Shown here: positions 35,808-44,473 of the stretch, one piece after another
How positions within the stretch are numbered: the stretch's first letter is position 1
How the letters are laid out: each line of letters starts with the position of its first letter
DNA from: JAWKZG01 sp041396125
GTDB taxonomy: Bacteria; Pseudomonadota; Gammaproteobacteria; Competibacterales; Competibacteraceae
Direction of reading: 5' to 3'
DNA: 64,000 nt
Assembly: GCA_041396125.1 (NCBI GenBank)
Contig: JAWKZG010000015.1
Coordinates: 62,001 to 126,000 of the forward strand
Made by a program: the position numbers and the translations under genes
Notes under the pieces: model-generated
Databases searched by the model: none
What the model was told of the DNA's origin: nothing
The model's input: the letters and a program-made list of their open reading frames with translations, nothing else

Positions 35808-35824
35808 TGCGTTATCCCGGTGCG
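35808..35824. promoter_or_regulatory. Degenerate NtrC-like site upstream of urtA
   Basis: TGCGTTATCCCGGTGCG has the 17-base frame of NtrC sites, with one good half (GGTGC) and one poor half, about 97 bases upstream of the predicted start. Confidence 0.25.
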
Positions 35825-35980
35825 TGTCGGGAAAAGAATGCTTTATTGTGGTGCGGCTGCCGTTTGGCAATGCCTCAGAACTGGCAAGCGGCCATCGTAT
35901 TGCGCTCGACACGTGGGTCTGACATTTATACCTAACGCGGATAGGTTTACGATATTTTGCATCGCTTTGAGCATTACTGG

Positions 35981-36000
35981 ATTCCCGCCTGCGCGGGAAT
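35981..36000. repeat. REP-like palindrome
   Basis: ATTCCCGC and GCGGGAAT form an 8-bp stem around CTGC, flanked by CTGG and GACGG. This hairpin type is dispersed in many proteobacterial genomes; only one copy is in the window. Confidence 0.6.
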
Positions 36001-36069
36001 GACGGCCTGAGCACAGCGGTGCCAGCGGTGCCAGATGCACGATCATGCGCTTTTTGTCTTATGTGACGT

Positions 36070-36561
36070 TCAAGGATTGAGCTGAACCTGCCAGTACCCG
36101 ACATCCAGCCATTTACCGAATTTGTAACCGACTTCTTTGAAGTGGGCAACTTTGGTCATACCGAGCTTTTCATGCAAGGCGATGCTCGCCGGATTGGGCA
36201 GCGTAATACCGCCAATAGCCACATGAATCGAATTATTTCTCAGCTCGGTAAATAATGCGTTGTAGAGGCTTGTACCCCAGCCGTTGGCTACTGCAGTTCG
36301 GGATACGTAAACCGTTGTTTCGACGCTATAGCGATAAGCGCTCCGCTCACTCCAGGGCGTGGCATAGGCATAACCTATAAGTGTGCTGTTTTCTTCGGCG
36401 ACCAGCCAGGGCAGCTGTGCCTGCTGAATTCTGGCGATACGCTTGAGTATGTCGCTGGCGGTGACAGGCGTTTCTTCAAAGGTGACCGCCGTTTCTTGAA
36501 TATAGTGGTTATAAATAGCGGCGATCGCACCAGCATCAGCCGCAAGAACTTGACGTATCAT
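36070..36561 (-). CDS. GNAT acetyltransferase of the phosphinothricin acetyltransferase (Pat) type
   Basis: This 163-aa protein starts with IRQVLAADAGAIAAIYNHYI and has YSVETTVYVSRTAVANGWGTSLYNALF (acetyl-CoA loop) and NPASIALHEKLGMTKVAHFKEVGYKFGKWLDV, the pattern of Pat/YncA. These enzymes acetylate phosphinothricin, methionine sulfone or sulfoximine. ATG 36561 with AGGAAACTACC upstream is the likely start. It lies between ureG and urtA on the same strand, so it may be read through from the urease operon. Confidence 0.85.
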   Translation of the reverse strand: MIRQVLAADAGAIAAIYNHYIQETAVTFEETPVTASDILKRIARIQQAQLPWLVAEENSTLIGYAYATPWSERSAYRYSVETTVYVSRTAVANGWGTSLYNALFTELRNNSIHVAIGGITLPNPASIALHEKLGMTKVAHFKEVGYKFGKWLDVGYWQVQLNP

Positions 36562-36642
36562 GGTAGTTTCCTGTGTGCTAAATGGCCTAGCATCAGTTTT
36601 CAACCGATTATTCTGAGCCACTGCTGCAAACGCATTGTGTCT

Positions 36643-37278
36643 TTAACTCACTGCATGTGCCGGTGTAGCGCCTAACATGCCTTCCCGCTCGATAAACGCA
36701 ATGACGTCATCCAGACCCTGGCCGGATTTCAGGTTGGTGAACACAAAGGGCCGGTCTCCCCGCATTTTTTTGGCATCCCGATCCATGACCTCCAGCGAGG
36801 CACCAACATAAGGCGCGAGGTCAATTTTGTTGATGATCAGCAAATCCGAGCGGGTAATACCGGGGCCGCCTTTACGGGGAATTTTGTCACCGGCGGACAC
36901 GTCGATCACATACAGCGTAAGATCAGATAACTCAGGGCTGAAAGTAGCAGCCAGATTATCACCACCAGATTCAACCAGCACCAAATCCAGACCTTCGAAG
37001 CGGGCAGCCAGTTGATCCACTGCCGCCAGATTCATGGAGGCGTCTTCACGGATTGCGGTATGTGGGCAGCCGCCGGTCTCAACGCCGATGATGCGGTCTT
37101 CTGATAGTGCCTGGTGGCGGATCAGAAACTGGGCGTCTTCCTTGGTGTAAATATCATTGGTAACGACAGCAATCTGATAGCGCTCGCGCAGCGCCGTACA
37201 CAGCGCCGCAACCAACGCGGTTTTGCCGGACCCGACCGGGCCACCGACGCCAATGCGTAATAAGGGTTTTGCTGACAT
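36643..37278 (-). CDS. ureG: Urease accessory GTPase UreG
   Basis: This 211-aa SIMIBI GTPase couples GTP hydrolysis to nickel insertion into urease. The P-loop GVGGPVGSGKTALVAAL, the metal-binding CPH motif in ETGGCPHTAIREDASMN, ESGGDNLAATFSPEL and the guanine-specificity NKIDLAPYVGA are all present. ATG 37278 with GAGGA upstream is chosen over an upstream extension that lacks similarity. It is the last ure gene. Confidence 0.95.
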   Translation of the reverse strand: MSAKPLLRIGVGGPVGSGKTALVAALCTALRERYQIAVVTNDIYTKEDAQFLIRHQALSEDRIIGVETGGCPHTAIREDASMNLAAVDQLAARFEGLDLVLVESGGDNLAATFSPELSDLTLYVIDVSAGDKIPRKGGPGITRSDLLIINKIDLAPYVGASLEVMDRDAKKMRGDRPFVFTNLKSGQGLDDVIAFIEREGMLGATPAHAVS

Positions 37279-37339
37279 TAAAAAGTCCTCATCAATAAGC
37301 GGTAGAATAGCGTTCGTTGCAAGCTTGGTCCGTAAGCTA

Positions 37340-38014
37340 TCAAGACCGGAAAAGCCGTGAATACTGCGTCTCATGCAAGGCGCTGGCCAGGGCCAGACCC
37401 GGCAGTGCGCCTGTGATATCGGCGTCATCCAGCGTTAATCCCTCGTTGACTGCGGCAACAATGAACGGCTGCGCCTGACTCAAAATACGTTGGGCGGCGG
37501 TTTGCCCGAGCGGTACCAGTTTGGTCGCTGCCATGGTCTGGTTTTCGGTCCAGCTCCACAGATAGCCGTTGGCAGCGGCGGGCGCACTGATGTCCCAGCA
37601 CACAGCGGCCAGCGTGAACAAGGTGGCAAAGCAGACCCGGTCGGCACCCTGCCAGGGTTGCGCGGCGACCATGCCCTGGTTGGATAGCAAGCGCGCCAGC
37701 GCCCGGCCCAGATGCTGTTCCTCCTGTTGCAGTTCGGCGCTCTCGCGGGCGGCGAATAAATAATCGTTCCAATACTGCACGTTATCTGTGTTATTGCTTG
37801 CCCAGGCCTGGTGCAGACGGGCAAAAACCGGAACATCCAGATACGTCAGACCGTGTTGCAGTACACCGAATATCCAGTCGCGCGCGCTGCTTTCATCCTG
37901 TACCCAGGCCGCTTCCAGTGCATATTCCAGGCCTTGCGAATAAGCATAGGCACCGACCGGCAGTGATGGGCTGACCAGTTGCAGCAGGCGTAATAAAGCC
38001 AGGTTATCGGTCAT
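37340..38014 (-). CDS. ureF: Urease accessory protein UreF
   Basis: The 224-aa all-helical protein matches UreF (LLQLVSPSLPVGAYAYSQGLEYALE, DWIFGVLQHGLTYLDVP, KLVPLGQTAAQRILSQAQP). UreF forms a complex with UreD/H and recruits UreG during urease activation. It starts 12 bases after ureE. Confidence 0.93.
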   Translation of the reverse strand: MTDNLALLRLLQLVSPSLPVGAYAYSQGLEYALEAAWVQDESSARDWIFGVLQHGLTYLDVPVFARLHQAWASNNTDNVQYWNDYLFAARESAELQQEEQHLGRALARLLSNQGMVAAQPWQGADRVCFATLFTLAAVCWDISAPAAANGYLWSWTENQTMAATKLVPLGQTAAQRILSQAQPFIVAAVNEGLTLDDADITGALPGLALASALHETQYSRLFRS

Positions 38015-38025
38015 GTGACAGGCTG

Positions 38026-38547
38026 TCAGTCATGTGTATGCCCACCCTGCGCGTGTTCCCCGTGGGTGTGCCCGCCATGTGTGTCCTCTCCGTGCGCGTG
38101 CTGATGCCCGCCGCGATAAGCGCCGGCTTCCGGCTCGAACGGCGCCTGTTCGATCTGCACCGACAGGCCCAGTTGTCGCACCATATCGTCCAGCACATGA
38201 TCATGCCGGTAACGCAGGCTGTGCGTGTCGATCTGCAAGGGTACGTGACGGTTGCCGAGATGATAGGCTGCTCGTAGCAGCTGTAATGGCGTGTCACTGT
38301 GGACGGTAGAAACACACTCAGCAGCAGCACAGACTTCGATCAGTTCGCCACTGTCGGTACGCAGACAATCGCCGTGGCGCAGCACCGTCCCGCGTGGCAG
38401 AAACAGGCCGATCTCGATGCCGTTATCAAGTTGTGCGCGCAGCCGGCTTTTCTGGCGCAGCTCATAGGGCAGCGTCAAACGACCGGTCACCGGCGCATTG
38501 TTGGGCGCTTCTGGTTTGGTGTCAGCGACTTCGTGAATTTCAAGCAT
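38026..38547 (-). CDS. ureE: Urease nickel metallochaperone UreE
   Basis: This 173-aa protein has the UreE peptide-binding N-domain (LTLPYELRQKSRLRAQLDNG, FLPRGTVLRHGDCLRTDSG) and a C-terminal metal domain (YHLGNRHVPLQ, RYRHDHVLDDMVRQLG). A histidine-rich tail follows (HQHAHGEDTHGGHTHGEH), as in Klebsiella UreE, which binds extra nickel and delivers it to the apo-urease complex. ATG 38547 gives family length. Confidence 0.94.
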   Translation of the reverse strand: MLEIHEVADTKPEAPNNAPVTGRLTLPYELRQKSRLRAQLDNGIEIGLFLPRGTVLRHGDCLRTDSGELIEVCAAAECVSTVHSDTPLQLLRAAYHLGNRHVPLQIDTHSLRYRHDHVLDDMVRQLGLSVQIEQAPFEPEAGAYRGGHQHAHGEDTHGGHTHGEHAQGGHTHD

Positions 38548-38597
38548 AAGTACCTGCAGAAAAATGAGCGGAAATAATGAGCGTGCCTCGCAGCTGT

Positions 38598-40298
38598 TTA
38601 AAACAGAAAATAGCGCTGGGCCAGCGGCAGTACTGCCAGCGGTTCGCACACCAGCAGCTCGCCATCGGCACGGACTTCATAGGTCTGCGGGTCGACCTCC
38701 ATCCTGGGCAGATAAGCGTTATGGATCAGGTCTTGTTTACGGATAGCGCGGGTATTGCCTACCGCGACCAGACGCTTGCTCAGACCGAGCGGGTCCAGCG
38801 TGCCATTGTTCAATGCGGTCTGCGAAACAAAACTAACCGAGGTGGCGCTGCGGGCTTTGCCCAGGGCACCGAACATGGGCCGGTAATGGACTGGCTGCGG
38901 GGTCGGGATGGAGGCGTTCGGGTCGCCCATCAGAGCCGCCGCGATCATGCCACCCTTGATGACCAGCGCCGGTTTGACGCCGAAAAAAGCCGGTTTCCAT
39001 AATACGATATCCGCCAGTTTGCCGGTTTCCAGTGAGCCGACTTCGTGCGCGATGCCGTGGGTGATGGCCGGATTAATCGTGTACTTGGCAATATAGCGTT
39101 TGGCACGGAAGTTATCGTGTTCAGCTGTATCTTCCGGCAATGCGCCACGCTGAACTTTCATTTTGTGCGCGGTCTGCCAGGTGCGGCTGATGACTTCACC
39201 GACCCTGCCCATTGCCTGGGAATCAGAGGCAATCATCGAAAACGCACCAAGATCGTGCAGAATGTCTTCCGCCGCAATGGTTTCCCGACGAATACGCGAA
39301 TCGGCAAAAGCGACATCTTCAGGGATATTCGGATCCAGGTGATGGCAGACCATCAGCATATCGAGGTGCTCATCGACCGTGTTGACCGTGTAGGGACGGG
39401 TCGGATTGGTCGAGGAGGGCAGCACATTAGCCTCGCCGCAGGCCTTGATAATATCCGGCGCATGGCCACCACCCGCACCTTCGGTGTGATAGGTATGGAT
39501 CGCGCGGCCTTTAAAAGCTCGCAAAGTGTCTTCGACGAAGCCGGATTCGTTGAGCGTGTCGGTATGGATGGCGACCTGGACATCATAGCGCTCGGCTACG
39601 CTCAGGCAGCAGTCGATAGCGGCTGGCGTGGTGCCCCAATCTTCATGCAGTTTCAGCCCCATCGCGCCGGCCTGGACTTGTTCTTCCAATGCGCCGGGCA
39701 GACTGGCGTTGCCTTTGCCGAGAAAACCCAGGTTCATGGGCAGTTCCTCGGCAGCCTGCAGCATGCGCTGAATATGCCAGGGGCCGGGGGTGCAGGTGGT
39801 GGCATTGGTGCCAGTGGCAGGTCCGGTGCCGCCCCCGAGCATGGTGGTCACGCCCGACATCAGGGCGTCGTCGATCTGTTGCGGACAAATAAAATGAATA
39901 TGGGCATCGAGGCCGCCGGCCGTGGCGATCAGACCTTCGCCGGCAATCGCTTCGGTGCCGGGGCCAATGACAATGTCGATATTGGACTGGATATCGGGAT
40001 TACCGGCTTTGCCGATGGCGTGGATGCGGCCGTTTTTAAGTCCGATATCGGCTTTGACGATGCCCCAGTGATCCAGAATCAGGGCATTGGTGATGACCGT
40101 GTCGACGGCGTCCTGGCAACTGCGCTGGGATTGACCCATCCCGTCGCGGATAACTTTGCCGCCGCCGAATTTGACTTCATCGCCATAGCGAGTGTAGTCG
40201 CGCTCGACCTGAATCAGTAGTTCGGTATCACCGAGTCGTACCCGATCGCCAACCGTCGGGCCATACATCTCGGCATAAGCCTGGCGTGAGATTTTCAT
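38598..40298 (-). CDS. ureC: Urease alpha subunit
   Basis: The 566-aa catalytic subunit hydrolyses urea to ammonia and carbamate at a di-nickel site. The metal-binding AHIHFICPQQ, the carbamylated lysine in GAMGLKLHEDWG, HTDTLNESGF, the mobile-flap MVCHHLD and the conserved ASDSQAMGR motif are intact, and it ends in the usual YFLF. Length is standard. It is followed by ureE and preceded by ureB at 16 bases. Confidence 0.97.
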   Translation of the reverse strand: MKISRQAYAEMYGPTVGDRVRLGDTELLIQVERDYTRYGDEVKFGGGKVIRDGMGQSQRSCQDAVDTVITNALILDHWGIVKADIGLKNGRIHAIGKAGNPDIQSNIDIVIGPGTEAIAGEGLIATAGGLDAHIHFICPQQIDDALMSGVTTMLGGGTGPATGTNATTCTPGPWHIQRMLQAAEELPMNLGFLGKGNASLPGALEEQVQAGAMGLKLHEDWGTTPAAIDCCLSVAERYDVQVAIHTDTLNESGFVEDTLRAFKGRAIHTYHTEGAGGGHAPDIIKACGEANVLPSSTNPTRPYTVNTVDEHLDMLMVCHHLDPNIPEDVAFADSRIRRETIAAEDILHDLGAFSMIASDSQAMGRVGEVISRTWQTAHKMKVQRGALPEDTAEHDNFRAKRYIAKYTINPAITHGIAHEVGSLETGKLADIVLWKPAFFGVKPALVIKGGMIAAALMGDPNASIPTPQPVHYRPMFGALGKARSATSVSFVSQTALNNGTLDPLGLSKRLVAVGNTRAIRKQDLIHNAYLPRMEVDPQTYEVRADGELLVCEPLAVLPLAQRYFLF

Positions 40299-40314
40299 GG
40301 TAGCTGCCTCGGCA

Positions 40315-40620
40315 TTATAGTTTTCCCATCACATCAGCCCGAAAGCCGTATACTTCGCGGTTGCCGCTGTAAGCAACCAGTTCGATCTCGCGCTGCTGGC
40401 CCGGCTCGAAGCGGACTGCAGTGCCTGCCGGAATATTCAGCCGCATGCCGCGGGTGGGCGCGCGATCAAAGTGCAGGGCCGGATTAGTTTCAAAAAAATG
40501 GTAATGCGAGCCGACCTGGATCGGCCGGTCACCGTTATTGGCAACGGTCACAGTGATTACCGCGCTGCCGGCATTCAGCTCAAGTTCACCGGGTTGGGGA
40601 ATGATTTCTCCGGGAATCAT
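40315..40620 (-). CDS. ureB: Urease beta subunit
   Basis: The 101-aa protein (MIPGEIIPQPGELELNAG, SHYHFFETNPAL, VYGFRADVMGKL) is the small beta subunit that packs with UreA and UreC. ATG 40620 gives the usual length; the upstream extension to 40719 overlaps ureA and is not coding in this frame. Confidence 0.95.
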   Translation of the reverse strand: MIPGEIIPQPGELELNAGSAVITVTVANNGDRPIQVGSHYHFFETNPALHFDRAPTRGMRLNIPAGTAVRFEPGQQREIELVAYSGNREVYGFRADVMGKL

Positions 40621-40651
40621 GTCAGGCTCCTGTGGATCAGACGATGGGGGA

Positions 40652-40954
40652 TCAGACGATAGGCTCGTGTACGGTGACCAGCTTGGTACCGTCCGGGAAC
40701 GTGGCTTCGACCTGCACATCCGGGATCATCTCTGCCACCCCGTCCATCACATCTTCACGGCGCAGCAGGGTGCGTCCGTAGTCCATCAGTTCGGCAACAC
40801 TCTGGCCATCACGGGCAGCTTCCAGCAGGGCCGCCGAAATATAGGCGACGGCTTCCGGGTAGTTCAGTTTCAAACCACGTGCTTTGCGTCTTTCGGCCAC
40901 CAGACCGGCGGTAAAAATCAGCATTTTGTCTTTTTCGCGGGGAGATAAATCCAT
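40652..40954 (-). CDS. ureA: Urease gamma subunit
   Basis: The 100-aa gamma subunit is recognised by MDLSPREKDKMLIFTAGLVAERR, KLNYPEAVAYISAALLEAARDG and EATFPDGTKLVTVHEPI. ATG 40954 has CGGAGGAAA upstream. Separate UreA and UreB chains are the bacterial arrangement (fused in Helicobacter). Confidence 0.95.
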   Translation of the reverse strand: MDLSPREKDKMLIFTAGLVAERRKARGLKLNYPEAVAYISAALLEAARDGQSVAELMDYGRTLLRREDVMDGVAEMIPDVQVEATFPDGTKLVTVHEPIV

Positions 40955-40967
40955 CGGTTTCCTCCGA

Positions 40968-41804
40968 TTAGAGCGCCCAGACCCGTGGCGGGCAGGCGGG
41001 TTTGTGCAATAAGCCGGGTCGCAGCAGAGTCCAGGCCTGGCTGAACAGCGCGCGCGCTTCGGCGGTTGACGGGCCCAGATAACGACACAGCAGCAAATCC
41101 TGTACCTGTGTGACGGCAAAACGCGTTGCAGGCGACGCCTGAATCTGCTCACGCAATGCATCTACCTGGGTACTGTCTTGCAAAGTGCAAAATAAGGTAG
41201 CACTGACCGGTTGGGCGTGCAGACCCCAGGGCGCTGTTAATGCCACGGAACCACCCTGCCAGCGACTGCGTTCCAGCAGCAGTGGCTGGCCGTCACGGTA
41301 AATTTCCAGACTTTGCTGGCAGACACCCCGTGTGAAGGATTCAGCGCTGGACGGTCGTCCGAGACAGAGTATTTCCCAGCCCAGGGCTCTGGCGTTTGCA
41401 TGCAGTTCCAGCCGGGTGGTCGTGGCCAGTTTGGCACCATCAAATACGATGGTTTCCTGCGGCAACCATTCCAGTACTGCATCAGCCTGTACCGTCAGGG
41501 TATTAAGCTGCTGCGCAAACGGGCCGCCACTGCGATAAAACTTGCCAGCCGAGGGGGTGGTGAGCAGCACCCAGGTATTGGAGCCGAGCTGGCCGTCAAG
41601 ATCGAGCCGGTCACCGCCGACGACACCGCCCGGCGGATGCAGAATATACACCTGGCAACTGCCGTCCGGCTCCGGATAAAAGGCCGCTGTACACGCAGCG
41701 GGCCGAAGTGACGGCAACGCCGGAGTATGCTGCGCTGTCCAGCGTGCTCGAATTCGGAGCGCCAGTCGCGCCTGCCAGCCCGTACTGGGCAGAATAGCCG
41801 TCAT
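40968..41804 (-). CDS. ureD: Urease accessory protein UreD
   Basis: The 278-aa scaffold protein (UreD/UreH) shows YILHPPGGVVGGDRLDLDG, LLTTPSAGKFYRS and WEILCLGRPSSAESF. It binds apo-urease and, with UreF and UreG, forms the tunnel for nickel. It leads the operon ureD-A-B-C-E-F-G; a sigma54 promoter and an NtrC-like site lie upstream. Confidence 0.93.
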   Translation of the reverse strand: MTAILPSTGWQARLALRIRARWTAQHTPALPSLRPAACTAAFYPEPDGSCQVYILHPPGGVVGGDRLDLDGQLGSNTWVLLTTPSAGKFYRSGGPFAQQLNTLTVQADAVLEWLPQETIVFDGAKLATTTRLELHANARALGWEILCLGRPSSAESFTRGVCQQSLEIYRDGQPLLLERSRWQGGSVALTAPWGLHAQPVSATLFCTLQDSTQVDALREQIQASPATRFAVTQVQDLLLCRYLGPSTAEARALFSQAWTLLRPGLLHKPACPPRVWAL

Positions 41805-41985
41805 AGTGCCGCGCCGGCCATGTCAGTCATGGGGCGAGGTGGCGGAATTGACTGCAATAGCCTTCCGCCGGTTGCAGGCGGGACTGCTGCGAGTAAATAG
41901 AGGGCTATGAGTGATCTGAGCGCTTATGACCATCATCTGGTATTGCATGGAATTCCACACGACTGTTTTGGTAGTCGTTGATGAT

Positions 41986-42002
41986 GGCAAGCTTTATGCC
42001 AG
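41986..42002 (-). promoter_or_regulatory. Sigma54 -24/-12 promoter of the urease operon
   Basis: The minus strand reads CTGGCATAAAGCTTGCC: TGGCAT and TTGC with GG and GC 10 bases apart, close to the sigma54 consensus TGGCAC-N5-TTGC. Predicted start near 41975, giving a leader of about 170 bases. Confidence 0.6.
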
Positions 42003-42086
42003 CCGGTGCACGCAGTCCGGAACGCTATGGCGGTAAGCGAATTTTTAGATTGCAGCTGTTGCGGAGGGGTTGATCGAGGTTATTTT

Positions 42087-42103
42087 TGCACTTAATTGGT
42101 GCG
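42087..42103. promoter_or_regulatory. NtrC-type enhancer site for the urease operon
   Basis: TGCACTTAATTGGTGCG matches the NtrC palindrome TGCACY-N4-TGGTGCA at all but the final base. Its centre is about 120 bp upstream of the predicted sigma54 start, a normal enhancer distance. Confidence 0.6.
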
Positions 42104-42209
42104 AAGTAATATCGCTATGCTCAAAAACAGAGCGTGCGCGGGACTAGGTATCGAGCGGCAGAGTAGGCGCTGAATTAACGCTGCTCTCTACCGCCCTTTA
42201 TACTACAGA

Positions 42210-42983
42210 CTACATCGGATCATTGGTTGCAACAGCCTGTTGCGCGTTATTTTTGCGGGACAGAAAACGTGGGATCAGCATCGGCACCTGGCGCTTGTAA
42301 TTGCGGTAAGCATCGCCGTGATAGTGGATCAGGTCACGCTCCTCGAACTGAACCGCCAGCAGAATATAAACCGTGGTCATCACTGCGAAGACCAGATGGG
42401 TTGCTGTCATATCAGGGGTAGCCCAGAAAGCGAAAATAAAACCGACATACAAGGGATGCCGCACCAGCTTGTATAGACTGGGCGTGACGAAGTGCGGGTG
42501 TTCATAGTCTCTGCCACGCAAATGCAGCCATACCTGCCGTAAGCCGAACAGATCGAAATGGTTGATCAAAAAGGTGCTGGCCAGCACCAGCAGCCAGCCA
42601 AACGCGCACAGTCCGTATAGCATATTGCGCCCGATGGTGTTGTTGACCTGCCAGATCGCGCCGCCCAGTGGCTGCCATTGCCAAAACAGTAAGATTAGCG
42701 CCAGGCTGGAAAATAGCACATAAGTGCTGCGTTCGATGTGCTCCGGCACAATTTTGGTCCACAGCGCCTTGAAGCCGGGCCGGGCCATAACGCTATGCTG
42801 TACGGCGAATACCGACAGTAAAGCCAAATCGATGAGCAAAGCCTGGCCGAATGGCAAAGTAGGTATGCCATCGATTGATGTGGGCACGATAAAATTTCCT
42901 ACAAAGCCGATAGCATAGAGAAACGTGGCAAAAAATATCGCGTAACAGACTATTCCGTAAAAAAAAGCGGCGATGCGGTGCAT
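42210..42983 (-). CDS. mddA: Methanethiol S-methyltransferase-like membrane protein (MddA/NnrU family)
   Basis: This 257-aa integral membrane protein has an N-terminal signature (FLYAIGFVGNFIVPTSIDG) and a C-terminal isoprenylcysteine-methyltransferase-like region (YKLVRHPLYVGFIFAFWATPDMTATHL, FEERDLIHYHGDAYRNYKRQVPMLIP). These match MddA, which methylates methanethiol with AdoMet to give dimethyl sulfide. Related NnrU proteins have other roles, so the substrate is inferred. About 5-6 membrane spans. It is encoded upstream of the urease operon on the same strand but separated by the sigma54 region. Confidence 0.75.
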   Translation of the reverse strand: MHRIAAFFYGIVCYAIFFATFLYAIGFVGNFIVPTSIDGIPTLPFGQALLIDLALLSVFAVQHSVMARPGFKALWTKIVPEHIERSTYVLFSSLALILLFWQWQPLGGAIWQVNNTIGRNMLYGLCAFGWLLVLASTFLINHFDLFGLRQVWLHLRGRDYEHPHFVTPSLYKLVRHPLYVGFIFAFWATPDMTATHLVFAVMTTVYILLAVQFEERDLIHYHGDAYRNYKRQVPMLIPRFLSRKNNAQQAVATNDPM

Positions 42984-43150
42984 TATTTAACTCCTTAAAA
43001 TAAATGCTTATGGGTTCCAATGGTTGCGCCGCAGGGTATGGCAATGCGACACCAGCACAGTTTCCCCGACCGGCATCATAGATATGTCGTTTGGAACGTG
43101 AAAAAGCCAGGAAGAGGCGTTAATAATCCGTCAATAAGGGGTACCAGCGC

Positions 43151-44124
43151 TTATTGCAATGCGCAAAGCCGTGTATCGATGCCGTTGGCAACAGCCTTGT
43201 GCATTGCGCAGCGGGCAGCAGTAACGACCTCGCGGATTGCCGCAGACACAACCGCAGGCTGGTCCAGCTGGATAAAATGACCGCTGGCAGGCACCAGCTG
43301 AAAACGGCCTTGCGGTGTTCGTCCGGCCAGTTCGTGCTGTAACCGCAGCCATTGTTCCGCCATCCGCTGTGCCTTATCCGAGCGGGCCTGTGGAAACTGT
43401 CATGGGCCAGAACCACCAGCGGCACATCAGGCAGGCTCAGCCAGGATGCTGCCTGACGGGCACTGAGCCGCATCGCGCCCAACTCGTCATACAGGGTTCT
43501 GACCGCGTCCGGTAACAACGCAAGCCGTTGTGCGACGGTACGGAGTTCCGCCGGTATGCCGACAGGAATACGGGAAGAATTGCTAATGACAAAGCCTTTT
43601 GAGCGGGACGGTGCCAGCGGTTTGGCATAACCTGTAGCAGCGATCTTCTGAAATTGCTGCTCGTGTGACGAATCGACCAGCACCAGGCCGGCGACCTGAT
43701 CGGGATAGAAATGCGCAAATCCGCGTGCGGTAAATCCCCCCAGGGAATGCCCCACCATAATATAAGGTGGGGCTTCTAGCGCATTGCGCAGCAGTTGTGC
43801 CAGCTCGCTGATGAACACCGCACTGGTGCGCGGTGCCGGGCCGCGTTCGCTCCAGCCATGACCGGCCCGGTCATAGCTGCAAACACGAGTAAAAGCGGCG
43901 ATCTCGGGTTGCACATACGCCCAGTCCAGGCTGGTGCCGCCAAGGCCTGAGTCCAGCACGACCAGCGGGCTGCCCTGGCCGCTGCAGTTGACATGCAGCT
44001 TGTGATTACCGACCGGTACCAGCCGGCCTGGAGCAGGATATTCACTCCAGCCGGGCGGCGCGCTATAGCCAGGTAGTGGCATCAGCAGCAGATATATGAC
44101 AATGACATAAAATCGATTAAGCAT
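43151..44124 (-). pseudogene. Exported alpha/beta hydrolase with a single-base frameshift
   Basis: The protein starts with a signal peptide (YVIVIYLLLMPLPGYSA) and an alpha/beta hydrolase core: VVLDSGLGGTSLDWA, YDRAGHGWSERG and the nucleophile elbow MVGHSLGGFTARGFAHFYP. After VLAHDS (near 43395) the frame runs into unrelated sequence. The expected C-terminal part, with the catalytic histidine in PASGHFIQLDQP, continues in another frame to a stop at 43151. Adding one base to the AAA at 43394-43396 restores 325 codons without a gap (HDSFPQARSDK). A sequencing error in a short homopolymer is the simplest cause. Substrate unknown. Confidence 0.78.
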
Positions 44125-44473
44125 GATCTGAAGAAGGCGTCAGGACTGCGCTGAAAAAGACTTCCACAAAAACAGATTATATACCGAAAATTATTATGTT
44201 TCTTAAAGCGATAGTAAGCTGCCTGGTTGGCAGGCCAAAACAGACTAGCCGTGCTGGCGTACAGAAGTGCGGGCTGTGCTTGCAGCAGCGCCGTATTATC
44301 CAACTTGGTTTGCTCAGGCTACTTTGGCCATATCTGTAAGCACTGTCGGCTGGGCAGAGAGAGTTAACACATGATCAAATTGGCAAAAATTTTATCTGTT
44401 TATATCGTTTTGGACAGGTACAATTGGGCCGCTTGCTTCCGGCAGATTACAGTGTAATGGATATTTTTTAATT
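44125..44473. other. 349-base gap between the divergent hydrolase and purD
   Basis: The stretch from 44340 to 44473 is AT-rich and should carry the purD promoter; TTGGCA near 44380 followed 17 bases later by TATCGT is a possible but weak match. No gene or known riboswitch recognised. Confidence 0.4.

Larger units (their letters stand above)
35627..36069. other. 443-base gap upstream of urtA
   Basis: It holds the sigma54-like promoter of urtA, a weak NtrC-like site (35808-35824) and a palindromic repeat element (35981-36000). No coding frame is convincing. Confidence 0.5.
41805..42209. other. 405-base control region upstream of ureD
   Basis: The gap contains a sigma54 promoter (41986-42002), an NtrC-like half site GGTGCA at 42005-42010 and a full NtrC-like palindrome (42087-42103). 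It also presumably holds the 3' end of the mddA transcript. No gene seen. Confidence 0.5.

Noticed and set aside
39045..40220. A 391-codon plus-strand open frame across ureC
   Set aside because: It lies antisense inside the urease alpha gene, has no family motifs and arises from GC-rich codon use of ureC.
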